Positions 24,499 through 33,751 of a DNA stretch of 41,137 nucleotides are shown here, one piece after another. The notes beneath the pieces were generated by a model, which saw nothing but the letters and a program-made list of their open reading frames with translations, ran no database searches and was not told where the DNA came from. The first letter of the stretch is position 1, and every line of letters starts with the position of its first letter. The translations under genes were made by a program, and so were the position numbers. Source of the stretch: an uncultured Lachnospiraceae bacterium (GTDB lineage Bacteria > Bacillota > Clostridia > Lachnospirales > Lachnospiraceae); NCBI GenBank assembly GCA_900317555.1, contig ONHF01000020.1:1-41137 (forward strand), written 5' to 3'.

Positions 24499-26385
24499 AT
24501 GGAAAAAGAAGAGTTTTTACAGGTTTATCGTCACTCACTCGCGCACATTCTGGCGAAAGCCGTCATCGAAATTTACGGCAAAGATGTGCAGTACGCGATC
24601 GGACCGCAGATTGAGGACGGATTCTATTATGATTTTGTTTTGCCGGAAGGAAAGACAATTCAGGAATCCGACTTCAAGACCATCGAGAACAAGATGCGGG
24701 AGATCCTGAAACGTAAAGAGGACTGGGTACGAAAGGAAGTCACAAGAGAAGAGGCTCTTTCGATCTTTAAAGATCAGAAATTCAAGACAGAGCTGATCAA
24801 TGACCTTCCTGAGGATGAGCCGATTACTGTTTATTATACCGGTGAGGATTATGTAGACCTCTGCACCGGACCGCACGTTTCCAATTCGCAGGATCTGATG
24901 TCTGCCGCCTTTGAGCTGCGTTCTGTTTCCGGCGCTTACTGGAGAGGCGACGAGCACAGGGATCAGATGACCCGTGTCTACGCGTACGCTTTTCCGGACA
25001 AGGCCGCGCTCAAGGCACATAAAGATCTGATCCGCGAGGCGAAGGAGCGTGATCACAAGAAGATCGGCGCGCAGATGGAGCTGTTCATGTTCGATGAGAC
25101 AGCACCCGGCATGCCGTACTGGCTTCCCAGAGGCTGGAAGATGTATCAGGCGCTTCTGAAGTATTCGAGAGAGGTGCAGCTGCGTCACGGTTACACGGAG
25201 ATCTCGGCGCCTCTGATCAATAATAAGAAACTCTGGCTGATTTCCGGCCACTGGGCACACTACATCAACAACATGTTTATGGTTCCCGGTGTTTCCGGCT
25301 GGCTGAAGGCGGACGCGGACATCCAGAATGTCGCCGACAATCTGAGTGAGGCGAACGCGGACATCAAGACCGTGAAGATGATGGCAGGCGCTGCGGTTTA
25401 CAGCAGAGAAGAGGCGGACACCATGGCGGCGAAGCCGATGAACTGCCCGAACGCGATGCTGACTTACAAGCGAAAGAACCGTTCCTATAAGGAGCTGCCG
25501 ATCCGTTACAGCGAATATGATGTTCTGCACAGAAAAGAAAAGTCCGGACAGATGAACGGACTCTTCCGCGTACAGGAATTCCGTCAGGACGATGATCACA
25601 CCTTCGTTATGGAGTCCCAGATCAAATCCGAGATCGCGGATATCATTTCAATCGCGGATGAAATCTATAAGACCTTCGGTGTAACCTACCGCGCGGAGCT
25701 TTCCACACGTCCCGATGACTTTATGGGTGACATTGAAGTCTGGAACCGCGCAGAGGCGGATCTTAAGGAAATCCTTGACGAGAAATACGGCAAGGGCGGC
25801 TATGAGATCAATGAAGGGGACGGCGCGTTCTATGGTCCAAAGATCGATCTGCAGATCAAGGACGCGCTTGGCAGAGAATGGCAGTGCGGTACTGTACAGC
25901 TTGATTTCCAGCTGCCGCACAACTTCGGGCTGACCTACACTGCGCAGGACGGCACAAGCCAGATGCCGGTCGTTCTGCACCGCGCGATTTACGGGTCGCT
26001 TGAGAGGTTCATCGGCATCATTACCGAGAACTTCAAGGGCAATTTCCCGTTCTGGCTTTCTCCGTATCAGGTCGGTATCGTTCCGATCCGTCCGGAGCAT
26101 AATGCATACGCGAAGAAAGTGGAGAAGCTTCTCCTTGACAACGGTATTCGTGTCGAAGCGGACTACAGCGATGACAACATGAAGACCAAGATCAAGAAGT
26201 ACAAGAATTACAAAGATCCGTATATCCTTGTGCTGGGCGACAAAGAGGCTTCCGAGAATACGGTATCCATCAATATCCGCGGAAACAAGCAGCTGAACAA
26301 TGTTCCGCTGGACAGATTCCTTGACATCTGCGACGAGATGAACGAGGAGCACAGCCTGACACTGACCGATTCTCTGGAAGACTGA
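24499..26385 (+). CDS. thrS: Threonyl-tRNA synthetase lacking the TGS domain
   Basis: A 628-residue class II synthetase charging tRNA-Thr. It begins directly with the editing domain (RHSLAHILAKAV, residues 11-22), so the usual 60-residue TGS domain is absent. The catalytic core has the Zn ligands Cys in KPMNCPN (about 316), His in DDDHTF and His in VVLHRAI. An insertion of about 40 residues (roughly 262-311, between HYINNMF and KPMNCP) replaces the short loop of typical enzymes. The anticodon-binding domain follows VGIVPIRPEH. ATG 24499 has GGAGGAAG upstream; no TGS-coding sequence lies in the preceding 250 bases. A second thrS elsewhere is possible. Confidence 0.93.
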   Translation: MEKEEFLQVYRHSLAHILAKAVIEIYGKDVQYAIGPQIEDGFYYDFVLPEGKTIQESDFKTIENKMREILKRKEDWVRKEVTREEALSIFKDQKFKTELINDLPEDEPITVYYTGEDYVDLCTGPHVSNSQDLMSAAFELRSVSGAYWRGDEHRDQMTRVYAYAFPDKAALKAHKDLIREAKERDHKKIGAQMELFMFDETAPGMPYWLPRGWKMYQALLKYSREVQLRHGYTEISAPLINNKKLWLISGHWAHYINNMFMVPGVSGWLKADADIQNVADNLSEANADIKTVKMMAGAAVYSREEADTMAAKPMNCPNAMLTYKRKNRSYKELPIRYSEYDVLHRKEKSGQMNGLFRVQEFRQDDDHTFVMESQIKSEIADIISIADEIYKTFGVTYRAELSTRPDDFMGDIEVWNRAEADLKEILDEKYGKGGYEINEGDGAFYGPKIDLQIKDALGREWQCGTVQLDFQLPHNFGLTYTAQDGTSQMPVVLHRAIYGSLERFIGIITENFKGNFPFWLSPYQVGIVPIRPEHNAYAKKVEKLLLDNGIRVEADYSDDNMKTKIKKYKNYKDPYILVLGDKEASENTVSINIRGNKQLNNVPLDRFLDICDEMNEEHSLTLTDSLED

Positions 26386-26415
26386 CAGACCGAAAAGTTC
26401 ATAGGAGCTGCCAGG

Positions 26416-26463
26416 CAGCTGCTGCAGGGGCGAAAATGCTTCTGCGGCGGCTGTCTTTGTTTT
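26416..26463 (+). terminator. Terminator of thrS
   Basis: A 16-bp stem with G-U pairs (26416-26431 with 38-53 of the same hundred) around a GAAAAT loop is followed by TCTTTGTTTT. The remaining 120 bases to the tRNA hold only its promoter. Confidence 0.8.
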
Positions 26464-26531
26464 ACCCGATACGGCAGGGAACAGTTTCCTGTGATACCAG
26501 TCACCATGTGAAGAAAGTTTCCTGGTAATGC

Positions 26532-26560
26532 TGGACTTTCTGATTCCGGTATGCTAAGAT
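26532..26560 (+). promoter_or_regulatory. Promoter of tRNA-Arg
   Basis: TGGACT (26532-26537) and TAAGAT (26555-26560) have a 17-base spacer and lie 28 bases before the tRNA. Confidence 0.55.
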
Positions 26561-26588
26561 ACAAAAGTTAATAGTTGTTGTTAGACAT

Positions 26589-26660
26589 GCGCCCGTAGTC
26601 TAATGGATAGAACGGAGGCCTCCGACGCCTTTGATGCAGGTTCGATTCCTGTCGGGCGCA
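26589..26660 (+). tRNA. tRNA-Arg (anticodon CCG)
   Basis: A full cloverleaf: acceptor arms GCGCCCG/CGGGCGC, anticodon stem GAGGC/GCCTT with loop CTCCGAC (anticodon CCG), and T arm with GGTTCGATTCC. The discriminator is A and CCA is not encoded. Six T follow directly (26661-26666); with no separate hairpin, some transcripts may continue into the next gene, 40 bases away. Confidence 0.95.
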
Positions 26661-26700
26661 TTTTTTGTACCCAAAAATAATGAACCAGGAGAGAATACTT

Positions 26701-27825
26701 TTGAACACCCGTTCCGGTAACCATCAAAACCGCAGAAAAAAGAGCTCTTCCGAGAAGCTCTATGACCTGAAGACCGTCCTCATGCAGAACTACAGGATCG
26801 TTATGCCGGCGGTTCTGCTCATTGCTATTCTGCTGACTGTCATTATCGGTCTTCTGGCGCACAGGACCAACAAAGGCCCGGCTGCAGAAAGCCGGCAGGC
26901 AGCAACAATGGAAGCTGCGGAAGGCCTCGTCGGCATGGAGAAGAACGCGCATGCGGATGTGAACGAGCTGTTCAAAACGTACTATGACGCGCTTGCGGAA
27001 GGGGATATCGAGACGATTGAATCCATCAGCTCTCCGCTTTCGGACGAAGAAAAAATCCGTATCCAGACGATTTCCGAGAGCATTGAGTCGTATCCTACGA
27101 TTGATGTGTACACGAAGCAGGGACCGTCTGCCGGAACCTATGTCTGCTACGTGTACACGATTCTGAAGTTTGTGGATCATGACTGGCTGGTGCCCGGCAT
27201 GCAGACGATGTATGTCTGCACGAGAGACGACGGGTCAGGCAAGCTTTTTATCAACACACAGGAAGAACACGACGCGGATGTTACGAACTATATCCAGAAG
27301 GTTTCCGTACAGGATGATGTCGTGGACCTGAACAATCAGATCACGGCGAATTATAATCAGCTTCTCGCATCGGACCCGAATCTTGTAGCGTATCTGGATG
27401 AGCTTTCACAGAAAATTGACGTAAAGGTTGGTCAGAGCCTCTCGGAGCTCAAGGCGGCAAAGGACAGCGAAGGCAAGAGCGAAGAGTCGGAGAATGCTTC
27501 CACGCAGGAAGCGGAAGTGGCAGCTTCCGGAGCGGAAAACAACGGCGATGCTGCATCTGCTTCTTCGGATGATCAGCAGGATAAAACAGAAGCTTCCGCT
27601 GCAGCGTCCTCCTCGTCAGAATCTGCCGTGTCGAATCCGACAAAAGCAAAGGCGAAGGAAACTGTGGCAATCCGCAAGGGCTCCGGCACGACAACCGAGC
27701 AGATCGGTTCCGCATATCCCGGAGATACGTTTGATGTGATAAAATATGATCCGAACGGATGGAGTCAGATTAAATATAATGGTCAGACAGCATATGTGAA
27801 ATCGGAGTTCTTTACCTTCGAGTGA
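26701..27825 (+). CDS. Membrane-anchored protein with C-terminal SH3 domain
   Basis: A 374-residue protein of unknown role. A basic cytoplasmic N-terminus (about 35 residues) precedes one hydrophobic segment (VMPAVLLIAILLTVIIGLL, about 37-55), so the rest should lie outside the cell. Residues about 78-230 form a domain resembling small extracellular DUF4878/NTF2-like folds, followed by a Ser/Glu/Ala-rich linker, and residues about 310-374 are a bacterial SH3_3 domain ending in WSQIKYNGQTAYVKSEF. SH3_3 domains often bind cell wall. Start TTG 26701 is seven bases after AGGAGAG. Confidence 0.75.
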   Translation: MNTRSGNHQNRRKKSSSEKLYDLKTVLMQNYRIVMPAVLLIAILLTVIIGLLAHRTNKGPAAESRQAATMEAAEGLVGMEKNAHADVNELFKTYYDALAEGDIETIESISSPLSDEEKIRIQTISESIESYPTIDVYTKQGPSAGTYVCYVYTILKFVDHDWLVPGMQTMYVCTRDDGSGKLFINTQEEHDADVTNYIQKVSVQDDVVDLNNQITANYNQLLASDPNLVAYLDELSQKIDVKVGQSLSELKAAKDSEGKSEESENASTQEAEVAASGAENNGDAASASSDDQQDKTEASAAASSSSESAVSNPTKAKAKETVAIRKGSGTTTEQIGSAYPGDTFDVIKYDPNGWSQIKYNGQTAYVKSEFFTFE

Positions 27826-27850
27826 TGGCGGGACTGCCCGGGAGGTGCTT

Positions 27851-29128
27851 ATGTTCGGAAGAATCAATTTTGCGGTCATGGGTGCCGGCAATATCGCGGC
27901 GACAATGGCGGATACGGTACGGAAAATCCGGGGTGTACGCTGCTATGCTGTCGCTTCCCGCAGTGCTGATAAGGCAGCCGGATTCGCGGCAAAACATGGC
28001 TTCAAAAAGGCATACGGCTCCTACGAGGAGCTGGTGAATGACAAAAAGGTCAGCCTGATTTATGTCGCGACGCCGCATTCCGAGCACTATGCGAACGCGA
28101 AGCTCTGTATTGAGCACGGAAAGTCGGTGATCGTCGAAAAACCTTTCTGCGTAAACGCGGGACAGGCACGTGAGCTTTTTGCTCTTGCGGAGGAGAAACA
28201 TGTATTCATCACGGAAGCGATGTGGACGAGATACATGCATTTTGCAAAGACGATCCGTGAAGTAATTGACAGCCGCGTGGTCGGAGATCCTGTCATGCTG
28301 AGTGCGGAGCTGTCCTACCCGATCCGGGGCGTGCAGAGACTGACGGACCCGATGCTGGCAGGCGGCGCGCTTCTGGATCTCGGCGTGTATCCGCTGACGT
28401 TCGCGTCGATGTTTTTCGGAGACGATATTGCCCGCGTCAAGGCAGACTGCACATTTACGCCGCAGCATGTTGACGAACAGGACAGTATCACGCTAGTTTA
28501 TAAGGACGGAAAAATGGCTGTCCTGCGCGCTTCGATGCTCGGAACCGGAGACCGTCGCGGTGTCATCACCTTTACCAAAGGGTATATGGTGGTCGAGAAT
28601 ATCAATAACTTCGAGTCGCTGACGGTCTATGGCAGTGATTACAAAAAACTTGCGCGTTACAAACGGCCGAGGCAGAAAACGGGTTATGAGTATGAAATCA
28701 TGGCCTGCGCCCGCGCGGTCAGGGAAGGCTGGACAGAATGCCCGGAGCTGCCGCATGAAGAAACACTGCGGATGATGGAGCTTCTGGACGAGATAAGACG
28801 CCAGTACCGCATTGTTTATCCGTTTGAGGAAGGCGCGAGACAGGTACCGCTTGTTACGGCGCAGGCGCCGGATGCATTGATTCCGGATGAAGAGGCACAA
28901 GATGCGTCGGAGCGGGTGACACAAGAGCAGGAACAGTCCGTGCAGCCCGCGGCCGGGCAGCCGCGGGAAGAGGCTGCGGAATCTGTCGTGGACACCCCGC
29001 AGGAACAGACAGCGGAGCCTTCATCGGAACAGGAACAGCCGGAAGAGACGGCAGCAGCGCAGAAACAGGAACAGACAGAAGAGTCTTCGCAGGCACAGGC
29101 GGTGCAGTCCGCGGATTCCGGAAATTAA
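27851..29128 (+). CDS. Gfo/Idh/MocA-family oxidoreductase with long acidic tail
   Basis: A 425-residue NAD(P)-dependent dehydrogenase. The Rossmann motif is GAGNIAA (residues 10-16) and the family lysine motif is VEKPFC (about 95); the second domain holds GGALLDLGVYPL with the usual catalytic-site DxxxY/H pattern. The substrate is unknown; trans-dihydrodiol or sugar dehydrogenases are closest in style. The catalytic part ends near residue 330; the last 90 or so residues are low-complexity Glu/Gln/Ala/Ser and are not part of the family fold. ATG 27851 lies five bases after GGGAGG; GTG 27845 in frame is unlikely because it overlaps that site. Confidence 0.85.
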   Translation: MFGRINFAVMGAGNIAATMADTVRKIRGVRCYAVASRSADKAAGFAAKHGFKKAYGSYEELVNDKKVSLIYVATPHSEHYANAKLCIEHGKSVIVEKPFCVNAGQARELFALAEEKHVFITEAMWTRYMHFAKTIREVIDSRVVGDPVMLSAELSYPIRGVQRLTDPMLAGGALLDLGVYPLTFASMFFGDDIARVKADCTFTPQHVDEQDSITLVYKDGKMAVLRASMLGTGDRRGVITFTKGYMVVENINNFESLTVYGSDYKKLARYKRPRQKTGYEYEIMACARAVREGWTECPELPHEETLRMMELLDEIRRQYRIVYPFEEGARQVPLVTAQAPDALIPDEEAQDASERVTQEQEQSVQPAAGQPREEAAESVVDTPQEQTAEPSSEQEQPEETAAAQKQEQTEESSQAQAVQSADSGN

Positions 29129-29143
29129 AGAACAGGATAATTT

Positions 29144-30229
29144 ATGTTAAAAAGAGTAGTTGTGGGTATGTCCGGCGGAGTTGATTCCTCCGTCGCGGCA
29201 TACCTTTTAAAATCACAGGGATATGACGTCATCGGCGTTACCATGCAGGTCTGGGAGGCCGGCTGTTCGCTTCAGATGGAGCGGGAGGGCGGCTGCTGCG
29301 GGCAGAGCGCCGTGGATGATGCCAGACGCGTCTGCGATGTCATCGGAATACCGTATTATGTCATGAGTTTTCGGGATGTTTTTCAGAAAAATGTCATTGA
29401 TTACTTTGTCAACGAGTACATCTCGGGCAGAACGCCGAACCCCTGCATAGCCTGCAACCGGTATGTAAAATGGGAAGCACTCCTTAAGAAAGCGCGGGAA
29501 ATCGGTGCGGACTACATCGCGACCGGCCACTACGCGCGGATTCTGCGGCTCGGGAACGGGCGTTACACGATCCGGAATTCCGTGACGGCTGAGAAAGATC
29601 AGACCTACGCTTTATACAAGCTGACGCAGGATCAGCTTGCGCATACGCTGATGCCGGTAGGCGATTATTACAAGGAAGATGTCAGGAAGATTGCGAAGGA
29701 ACAGGGCCTTCCGGTCGCTGCGAAACCGGACAGCGAGGAGATCTGTTTTGTCGCGGATGACGACTATGCAGGCTACCTTGACCGCACAGCCGGCGAGCGT
29801 GTGCCCGCGCCCGGCCGATTTGTCGACAAAAACGGCAGAGACCTCGGTCCGAACAAGGGAATCACGCACTATACGATCGGCCAGAGAAAACACCTCGGAC
29901 TCTCGATGGGACACCCTGTTTTCGTTACCGGTATTGACGCAGAGAACAATACGGTGACGATCGGCGAAAGCGAAGACGTGTTCGGCGACAGGCTTGTCTG
30001 CCGCGGATTGAATTTCCTGTCGGTTCCCGGGATGGAAACGGGTCAGAAGCTGCGCGCTTCCGGAAAAATCCGCTATGGACATCGGACCGCTCCCTGCACG
30101 ATCGAAAAGACCGGAGAGGATGAGATCACCGCTGTTTTTGATCAGAAGGTCAGAGCGATCACGCCGGGGCAGGCGGCTGTCTTTTATGACGGCGATCACA
30201 TCCTGTGCGGCGGGACCATCTGCAGCTGA
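29144..30229 (+). CDS. mnmA: tRNA-specific 2-thiouridylase MnmA
   Basis: A 361-residue enzyme that thiolates U34 of tRNA-Lys, -Glu and -Gln. The PP-loop SGGVDSSVAA lies at residues 9-18; the catalytic cysteines are in NPCIACNR and EEICFVADDDY; DQTYALYKL and THYTIGQRKHLGL are further hallmarks. The Cys-rich insert GCSLQMEREGGCCG (about 41-54) is common in clostridial forms. A sulfur donor is required, and the PLP lyase at 16324 is a conceivable but unproven one. The ribosome site AGGA is modest. Confidence 0.96.
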   Translation: MLKRVVVGMSGGVDSSVAAYLLKSQGYDVIGVTMQVWEAGCSLQMEREGGCCGQSAVDDARRVCDVIGIPYYVMSFRDVFQKNVIDYFVNEYISGRTPNPCIACNRYVKWEALLKKAREIGADYIATGHYARILRLGNGRYTIRNSVTAEKDQTYALYKLTQDQLAHTLMPVGDYYKEDVRKIAKEQGLPVAAKPDSEEICFVADDDYAGYLDRTAGERVPAPGRFVDKNGRDLGPNKGITHYTIGQRKHLGLSMGHPVFVTGIDAENNTVTIGESEDVFGDRLVCRGLNFLSVPGMETGQKLRASGKIRYGHRTAPCTIEKTGEDEITAVFDQKVRAITPGQAAVFYDGDHILCGGTICS

Positions 30230-30231
30230 TT

Positions 30232-31077
30232 TCAGATAGCATAAGTGCGCGGCACTCTGCGTTCGTAAACGGTAACACACCGGATTCCGACATTGAGCAG
30301 AGTTGCCCGTGCCCTGTCAAAACCTGCTCCGACGCAGGCAGGCACATGGGCATCCGAACCGACGGTAACCCGGGTGCCGCCTTCTTTCCCATAGAGATCC
30401 AGAACAGTCCGGTCCGGATTCGCATCCGGAAAGCCTCTGAACAGGGCCTGCGTATTCAGCTCGAGCGACTGACCTCTTTCTATGAGAATATCCAGGATTT
30501 CTCTGATTTCATCCTCAAAAAGCGTATTCCAGTATGCGCGCGGATGCTGCGGGACAGCATTCAGCGGCGCATAACGGAGTACATAATCCAGATGGGCGTA
30601 CGAATCGAAGAAGTCAAAAGTTCTGACGTTTAAAAGCGACGCGCGGTAATAAGCACGGTAGCTGTCTTCGAGACTCCGACCCTCAAAATAACTCGGATAA
30701 TACGGATCAAGGCCGTCTGCCGCGTGCGTTGATCCGATCAGAAAGTCAAATTTATCATGATACCGGTCAGCAAAGCGGAGAATCCTGTCGCGGCAGGCGG
30801 GATGCATACCGATCTCGGCGCCGCACAGAAGCCGGATCCTGTCTTTATACTTTTCCCGCATTCTCTGCAGTTCTTCATAATACACGTCAAAATCGAACAC
30901 AAACCGAAGCCGTTCCCCCTCCGGATCATTGATGAACGGAGAATCCTCATCATAATGTTCGGTAAAACAGAGCGTCTGAATACCTCTTTGTATTGCGGAG
31001 AGAACCATCTGTTCCATCGGCGCCTCACAGTCCGCGGAAAAAGATGTATGAACGTGACAATCGGAAATAACCGGCAT
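30232..31077 (-). CDS. PHP-family phosphatase (histidinol-phosphatase type)
   Basis: A 281-residue metal-dependent phosphatase of the PHP (HisJ/HisK) family. Metal-site motifs appear in order: DCHVHTSFSAD (6-16), FTEHYDED, GAEIGMHP, GSTHAADG and GSDAHVP. Start 31077 is chosen because an extended AGGAGGTGG lies directly before it; nine further codons are open upstream. Histidinol phosphate is the usual substrate, but no his genes are close, so another phosphoester is possible. It converges on mnmA with two bases between stops. Confidence 0.87.
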   Translation of the reverse strand: MPVISDCHVHTSFSADCEAPMEQMVLSAIQRGIQTLCFTEHYDEDSPFINDPEGERLRFVFDFDVYYEELQRMREKYKDRIRLLCGAEIGMHPACRDRILRFADRYHDKFDFLIGSTHAADGLDPYYPSYFEGRSLEDSYRAYYRASLLNVRTFDFFDSYAHLDYVLRYAPLNAVPQHPRAYWNTLFEDEIREILDILIERGQSLELNTQALFRGFPDANPDRTVLDLYGKEGGTRVTVGSDAHVPACVGAGFDRARATLLNVGIRCVTVYERRVPRTYAI

Positions 31078-31175
31078 ACTCCACCTCCTGTCTGCCTGCT
31101 TCATTGTAAAACGAAAACCCGCCGGCGCAAATACTTTGCTGAAAGCATCTTGAATTTTCGCTTTCTAGTTGTTAC

Positions 31176-31203
31176 ACTATAAACGCTGACAAAAATTTGA
31201 CAA
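31176..31203 (-). promoter_or_regulatory. Promoter of the PHP phosphatase gene
   Basis: On the minus strand TTGTCA (31198-31203) and TATAGT (31176-31181) are spaced by 16 bases. It overlaps the candidate gap promoter, which faces the other way. Confidence 0.5.
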
Positions 31204-31226
31204 GCATCTTTTTGCGCCTGTTTACA
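31197..31226 (+). promoter_or_regulatory. Candidate promoter of gap
   Basis: A consensus TTGACA (31197-31202) is followed 18 bases later by TTTACA (31221-31226). An alternative -10, TATAAA at 31178, has only a weak -35. A leader of about 55 bases ends in AGGAGG. Confidence 0.45.
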
Positions 31227-31287
31227 TCGCCGCAGAGAATGCTCCGTCGGATACCAAACGAAACTTTCTTTTTAGGAGGAAAATGAC

Positions 31288-32298
31288 ATGGCAGTAAGAG
31301 TAGCAATTAATGGATTTGGCCGTATCGGTCGTCTTGCTTTCAGACAGATGTTCAAGGCTGAAGGCTATGACGTTGTTGCGATCAACGATCTTACATCTCC
31401 TGATATGCTCGCATATCTTCTGAAGTATGATACAACACATGGCCGTTATGATGGAAAGGTAGAAGCTACCGAGAACTCCATCATCGTTGATGGCAAGGAA
31501 ATCAGAATCTACGCAGAGAAGAACGCGGCAGACCTTCCCTGGAAGGATCTTGACATTGATGTAGTTCTGGAGTGCACAGGTTTCTACACATCCAAGGACA
31601 AGGCTATGGCACACATCAATGCAGGTGCTAAGCACGTTGTTATTTCCGCTCCTGCAGGCAATGACCTCAAGACCATCGTTTACAATGTAAACCATGAGAC
31701 TCTGACAGCAGATGATCAGATCATCTCCGCTGCATCCTGCACAACAAACTGCCTTGCTCCTATGGCAAAGGCTCTGAATGATCTGTGCCCGATCGAGTCC
31801 GGCTTTATGACAACTGTTCACGCTTACACAGGCGATCAGATGATCCTCGACGGACCGCAGAGAAAGGGCAACAAGAGAAGATCCAGAGCAGCGGCGCAGA
31901 ACATCGTTCCCGCTTCCTCCGGAGCTGCAAAGGCAATCGGCCTTGTTCTTCCCGAACTTGACGGCAAGCTCAACGGCGCTGCTCAGCGTGTTCCTACAGC
32001 TACCGGCTCCACAACGATCCTTGACGCTGTTGTAAACGGCAAGGTAACTGCTGATCAGGTTAACGCGCAGATGAAGGCTGAGGAGACAGAATCCTTCGAG
32101 TACAATACCGATGAGATCGTTTCTTCTGATATCATCAACAGCACAGCAGGCTCCATCTTTGACGCTACACAGACAAAGGTTCTGCCTATGGGCGACAAGA
32201 CTCTGGTTCAGGTTGTATCCTGGTATGACAACGAGAACTCCTATACAAGCCAGATGGTTAGAACAATCAAGCACTTCGGTTCCCTGCTGAACAAGTAA
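31288..32298 (+). CDS. gap: Glyceraldehyde-3-phosphate dehydrogenase
   Basis: A 336-residue NAD-dependent glycolytic enzyme. NAD-fold start [16 protein letters not shown], catalytic Cys151 in [12 protein letters not shown], and [12 protein letters not shown] near the C-terminus are canonical. Codon choice shifts to GTT, GCT and ACA compared with the GCG/ACG-rich catabolic block, as expected for a highly expressed gene. ATG 31288 follows TTTAGGAGG. First of three glycolysis genes in pathway order. Confidence 0.98.
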   Translation: MAVRVAINGFGRIGRLAFRQMFKAEGYDVVAINDLTSPDMLAYLLKYDTTHGRYDGKVEATENSIIVDGKEIRIYAEKNAADLPWKDLDIDVVLECTGFYTSKDKAMAHINAGAKHVVISAPAGNDLKTIVYNVNHETLTADDQIISAASCTTNCLAPMAKALNDLCPIESGFMTTVHAYTGDQMILDGPQRKGNKRRSRAAAQNIVPASSGAAKAIGLVLPELDGKLNGAAQRVPTATGSTTILDAVVNGKVTADQVNAQMKAEETESFEYNTDEIVSSDIINSTAGSIFDATQTKVLPMGDKTLVQVVSWYDNENSYTSQMVRTIKHFGSLLNK

Positions 32299-32344
32299 TT
32301 TGGGACAGAATTGTTTTATCGTTTTTAACTGAAGAAACAGATTG

Positions 32345-32389
32345 CGAGGTCCGGTGCCTTTCGTGGGCCCGGGCCTCGTTTTTCGTTTT
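32345..32389 (+). terminator. Terminator after gap
   Basis: A stem CGAGGTCCGG/CCGGGCCTCG around a loop is followed by TTTTTCGTTTT. With pgk and tpiA downstream it probably makes gap mRNA more abundant. Confidence 0.8.
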
Positions 32390-32394
32390 CCACA

Positions 32395-32427
32395 GGCAGC
32401 GTGGGATTTCGCTGCCTTCATTGTTTT
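32395..32427 (+). terminator. Second hairpin between gap and pgk
   Basis: GGCAGCG (32395-32401) and CGCTGCC (32410-32416) are followed by TTCATTGTTTT, directly before the pgk ribosome site. It is either a second terminator or an attenuator. Confidence 0.5.
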
Positions 32428-32444
32428 GATGAAGGAGGCCGGTT

Positions 32445-33686
32445 ATGGCAGCATTAAACAAAAAAACTGTGGATGATTTCAATGCAGCCCACAGAAGAGT
32501 TCTGGTAAGATGCGATTTCAACGTTCCTTTGAAAGAGGGAAAGATTACGGACGATACACGTATCGTCGCGGCGCTTCCTACAATTCAGAAGCTGATCGAT
32601 GAGGGCGCAAAGGTGATCCTGTGCTCTCACCTCGGAAAGGTCAAGAACGGCCCCAACGAGGGCGAGTCTCTTGCGCCTGTTGCGGCAAGACTTTCCGAAA
32701 AGCTTGGAAAGGAAGTAAAGTTCATTCCGGATTACAATGTAACCGGTGAGGCTGCTACAAAGGCAGTTCAGGAGATGCAGGACGGCGATGTCATTCTCCT
32801 GCAGAACACCAGATTCAGAGGCAAAGAGGAGACCAAGCCGCAGGATGCCGGCGAGGGATTCGCGAAGGAGCTGGCTGACCTTGCGGATGATTATGTATGT
32901 GACGCATTCGGTTCCGCGCACAGAGCACATGCTTCTGTTTCTGTTGTCACCAAATATATCCGCGAAAAGGGCGGCAACTGCGCAGTTGGCTATCTGATGC
33001 AGAAGGAAATCAAGTTCCTCGGCAATGCCGTTGAAAACCCGGTTCGTCCTTTTGTTGCCATCCTCGGCGGCGCAAAGGTTGCGGATAAGCTGAATGTTAT
33101 CTCGAATCTTCTTGAGAAGTGCGACACGCTGATTATCGGCGGCGGTATGGCTTATACTTTCGAAAAGGCACAGGGATATGAAATCGGCACTTCTCTTTGC
33201 GATGACACCAAGCTGGATTACTGCAAGGAGATGATGGAAAAGGCACAGAAGCTTGGCAAGAAGCTGCTTCTTCCTGTAGATGCTGTAATTACGGATCACT
33301 TCCCGGATCCGATCGATGACGCTTCGATTGCTACGGAAGTTGTTGATATCGACAAGATTCCGGCTGACAAGATGGGAATGGATATCGGACCGAAGACCCG
33401 CGCTCTTTATGAGGAAGCTGTAAAATCCGCCAAGACCGTTGTCTGGAACGGACCGATGGGCGTATTCGAGAATCCTGTTCTCGCAGCCGGCACAAAGGCG
33501 GTTGCTGCAGCGCTTGCAGAGACCGAAGCTACGACGATTATCGGCGGCGGCGACAGCGCGGCTGCTGTAAACCAGCTGGGCTATGCGGACAAGATGTCCC
33601 ACATTTCCACCGGCGGCGGCGCATCTCTGGAATTCCTGGAGGGCAAGGAACTGCCGGGCGTTTATGCGGCGGATGACAGAAACTGA
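32445..33686 (+). CDS. pgk: Phosphoglycerate kinase
   Basis: A 413-residue glycolytic kinase making ATP and 3-phosphoglycerate. Motifs: [19 protein letters not shown] at residues 22-40, [23 protein letters not shown], and the C-terminal [13 protein letters not shown] nucleotide loop. ATG 32445 follows AAGGAGG. No promoter is seen between gap and pgk, so expression depends on read-through of two hairpins. Confidence 0.98.
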   Translation: MAALNKKTVDDFNAAHRRVLVRCDFNVPLKEGKITDDTRIVAALPTIQKLIDEGAKVILCSHLGKVKNGPNEGESLAPVAARLSEKLGKEVKFIPDYNVTGEAATKAVQEMQDGDVILLQNTRFRGKEETKPQDAGEGFAKELADLADDYVCDAFGSAHRAHASVSVVTKYIREKGGNCAVGYLMQKEIKFLGNAVENPVRPFVAILGGAKVADKLNVISNLLEKCDTLIIGGGMAYTFEKAQGYEIGTSLCDDTKLDYCKEMMEKAQKLGKKLLLPVDAVITDHFPDPIDDASIATEVVDIDKIPADKMGMDIGPKTRALYEEAVKSAKTVVWNGPMGVFENPVLAAGTKAVAAALAETEATTIIGGGDSAAAVNQLGYADKMSHISTGGGASLEFLEGKELPGVYAADDRN

Positions 33687-33711
33687 GACTGCAAAACAAC
33701 GAAAGACAGAT

Positions 33712-33731
33712 GCAGCGCGTTTTCGCGCTGC
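33712..33731 (+). other. Perfect hairpin between pgk and tpiA
   Basis: GCAGCGCG and CGCGCTGC form an 8-bp stem with a TTTT loop and no T-run; it could be an mRNA stabiliser or cleavage signal setting the pgk to tpiA ratio. Confidence 0.5.
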
Positions 33732-33751
33732 GCTATTAAGGAGATCACGAA

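Noticed and set aside
26483-26524. Direct repeat AGTTTCCTG before tRNA-Arg
   Set aside because: Two 9-base copies 33 bases apart, without target-site or mobile-element context; likely chance. The tRNA 3' end also shows no duplicated attachment site in the window.
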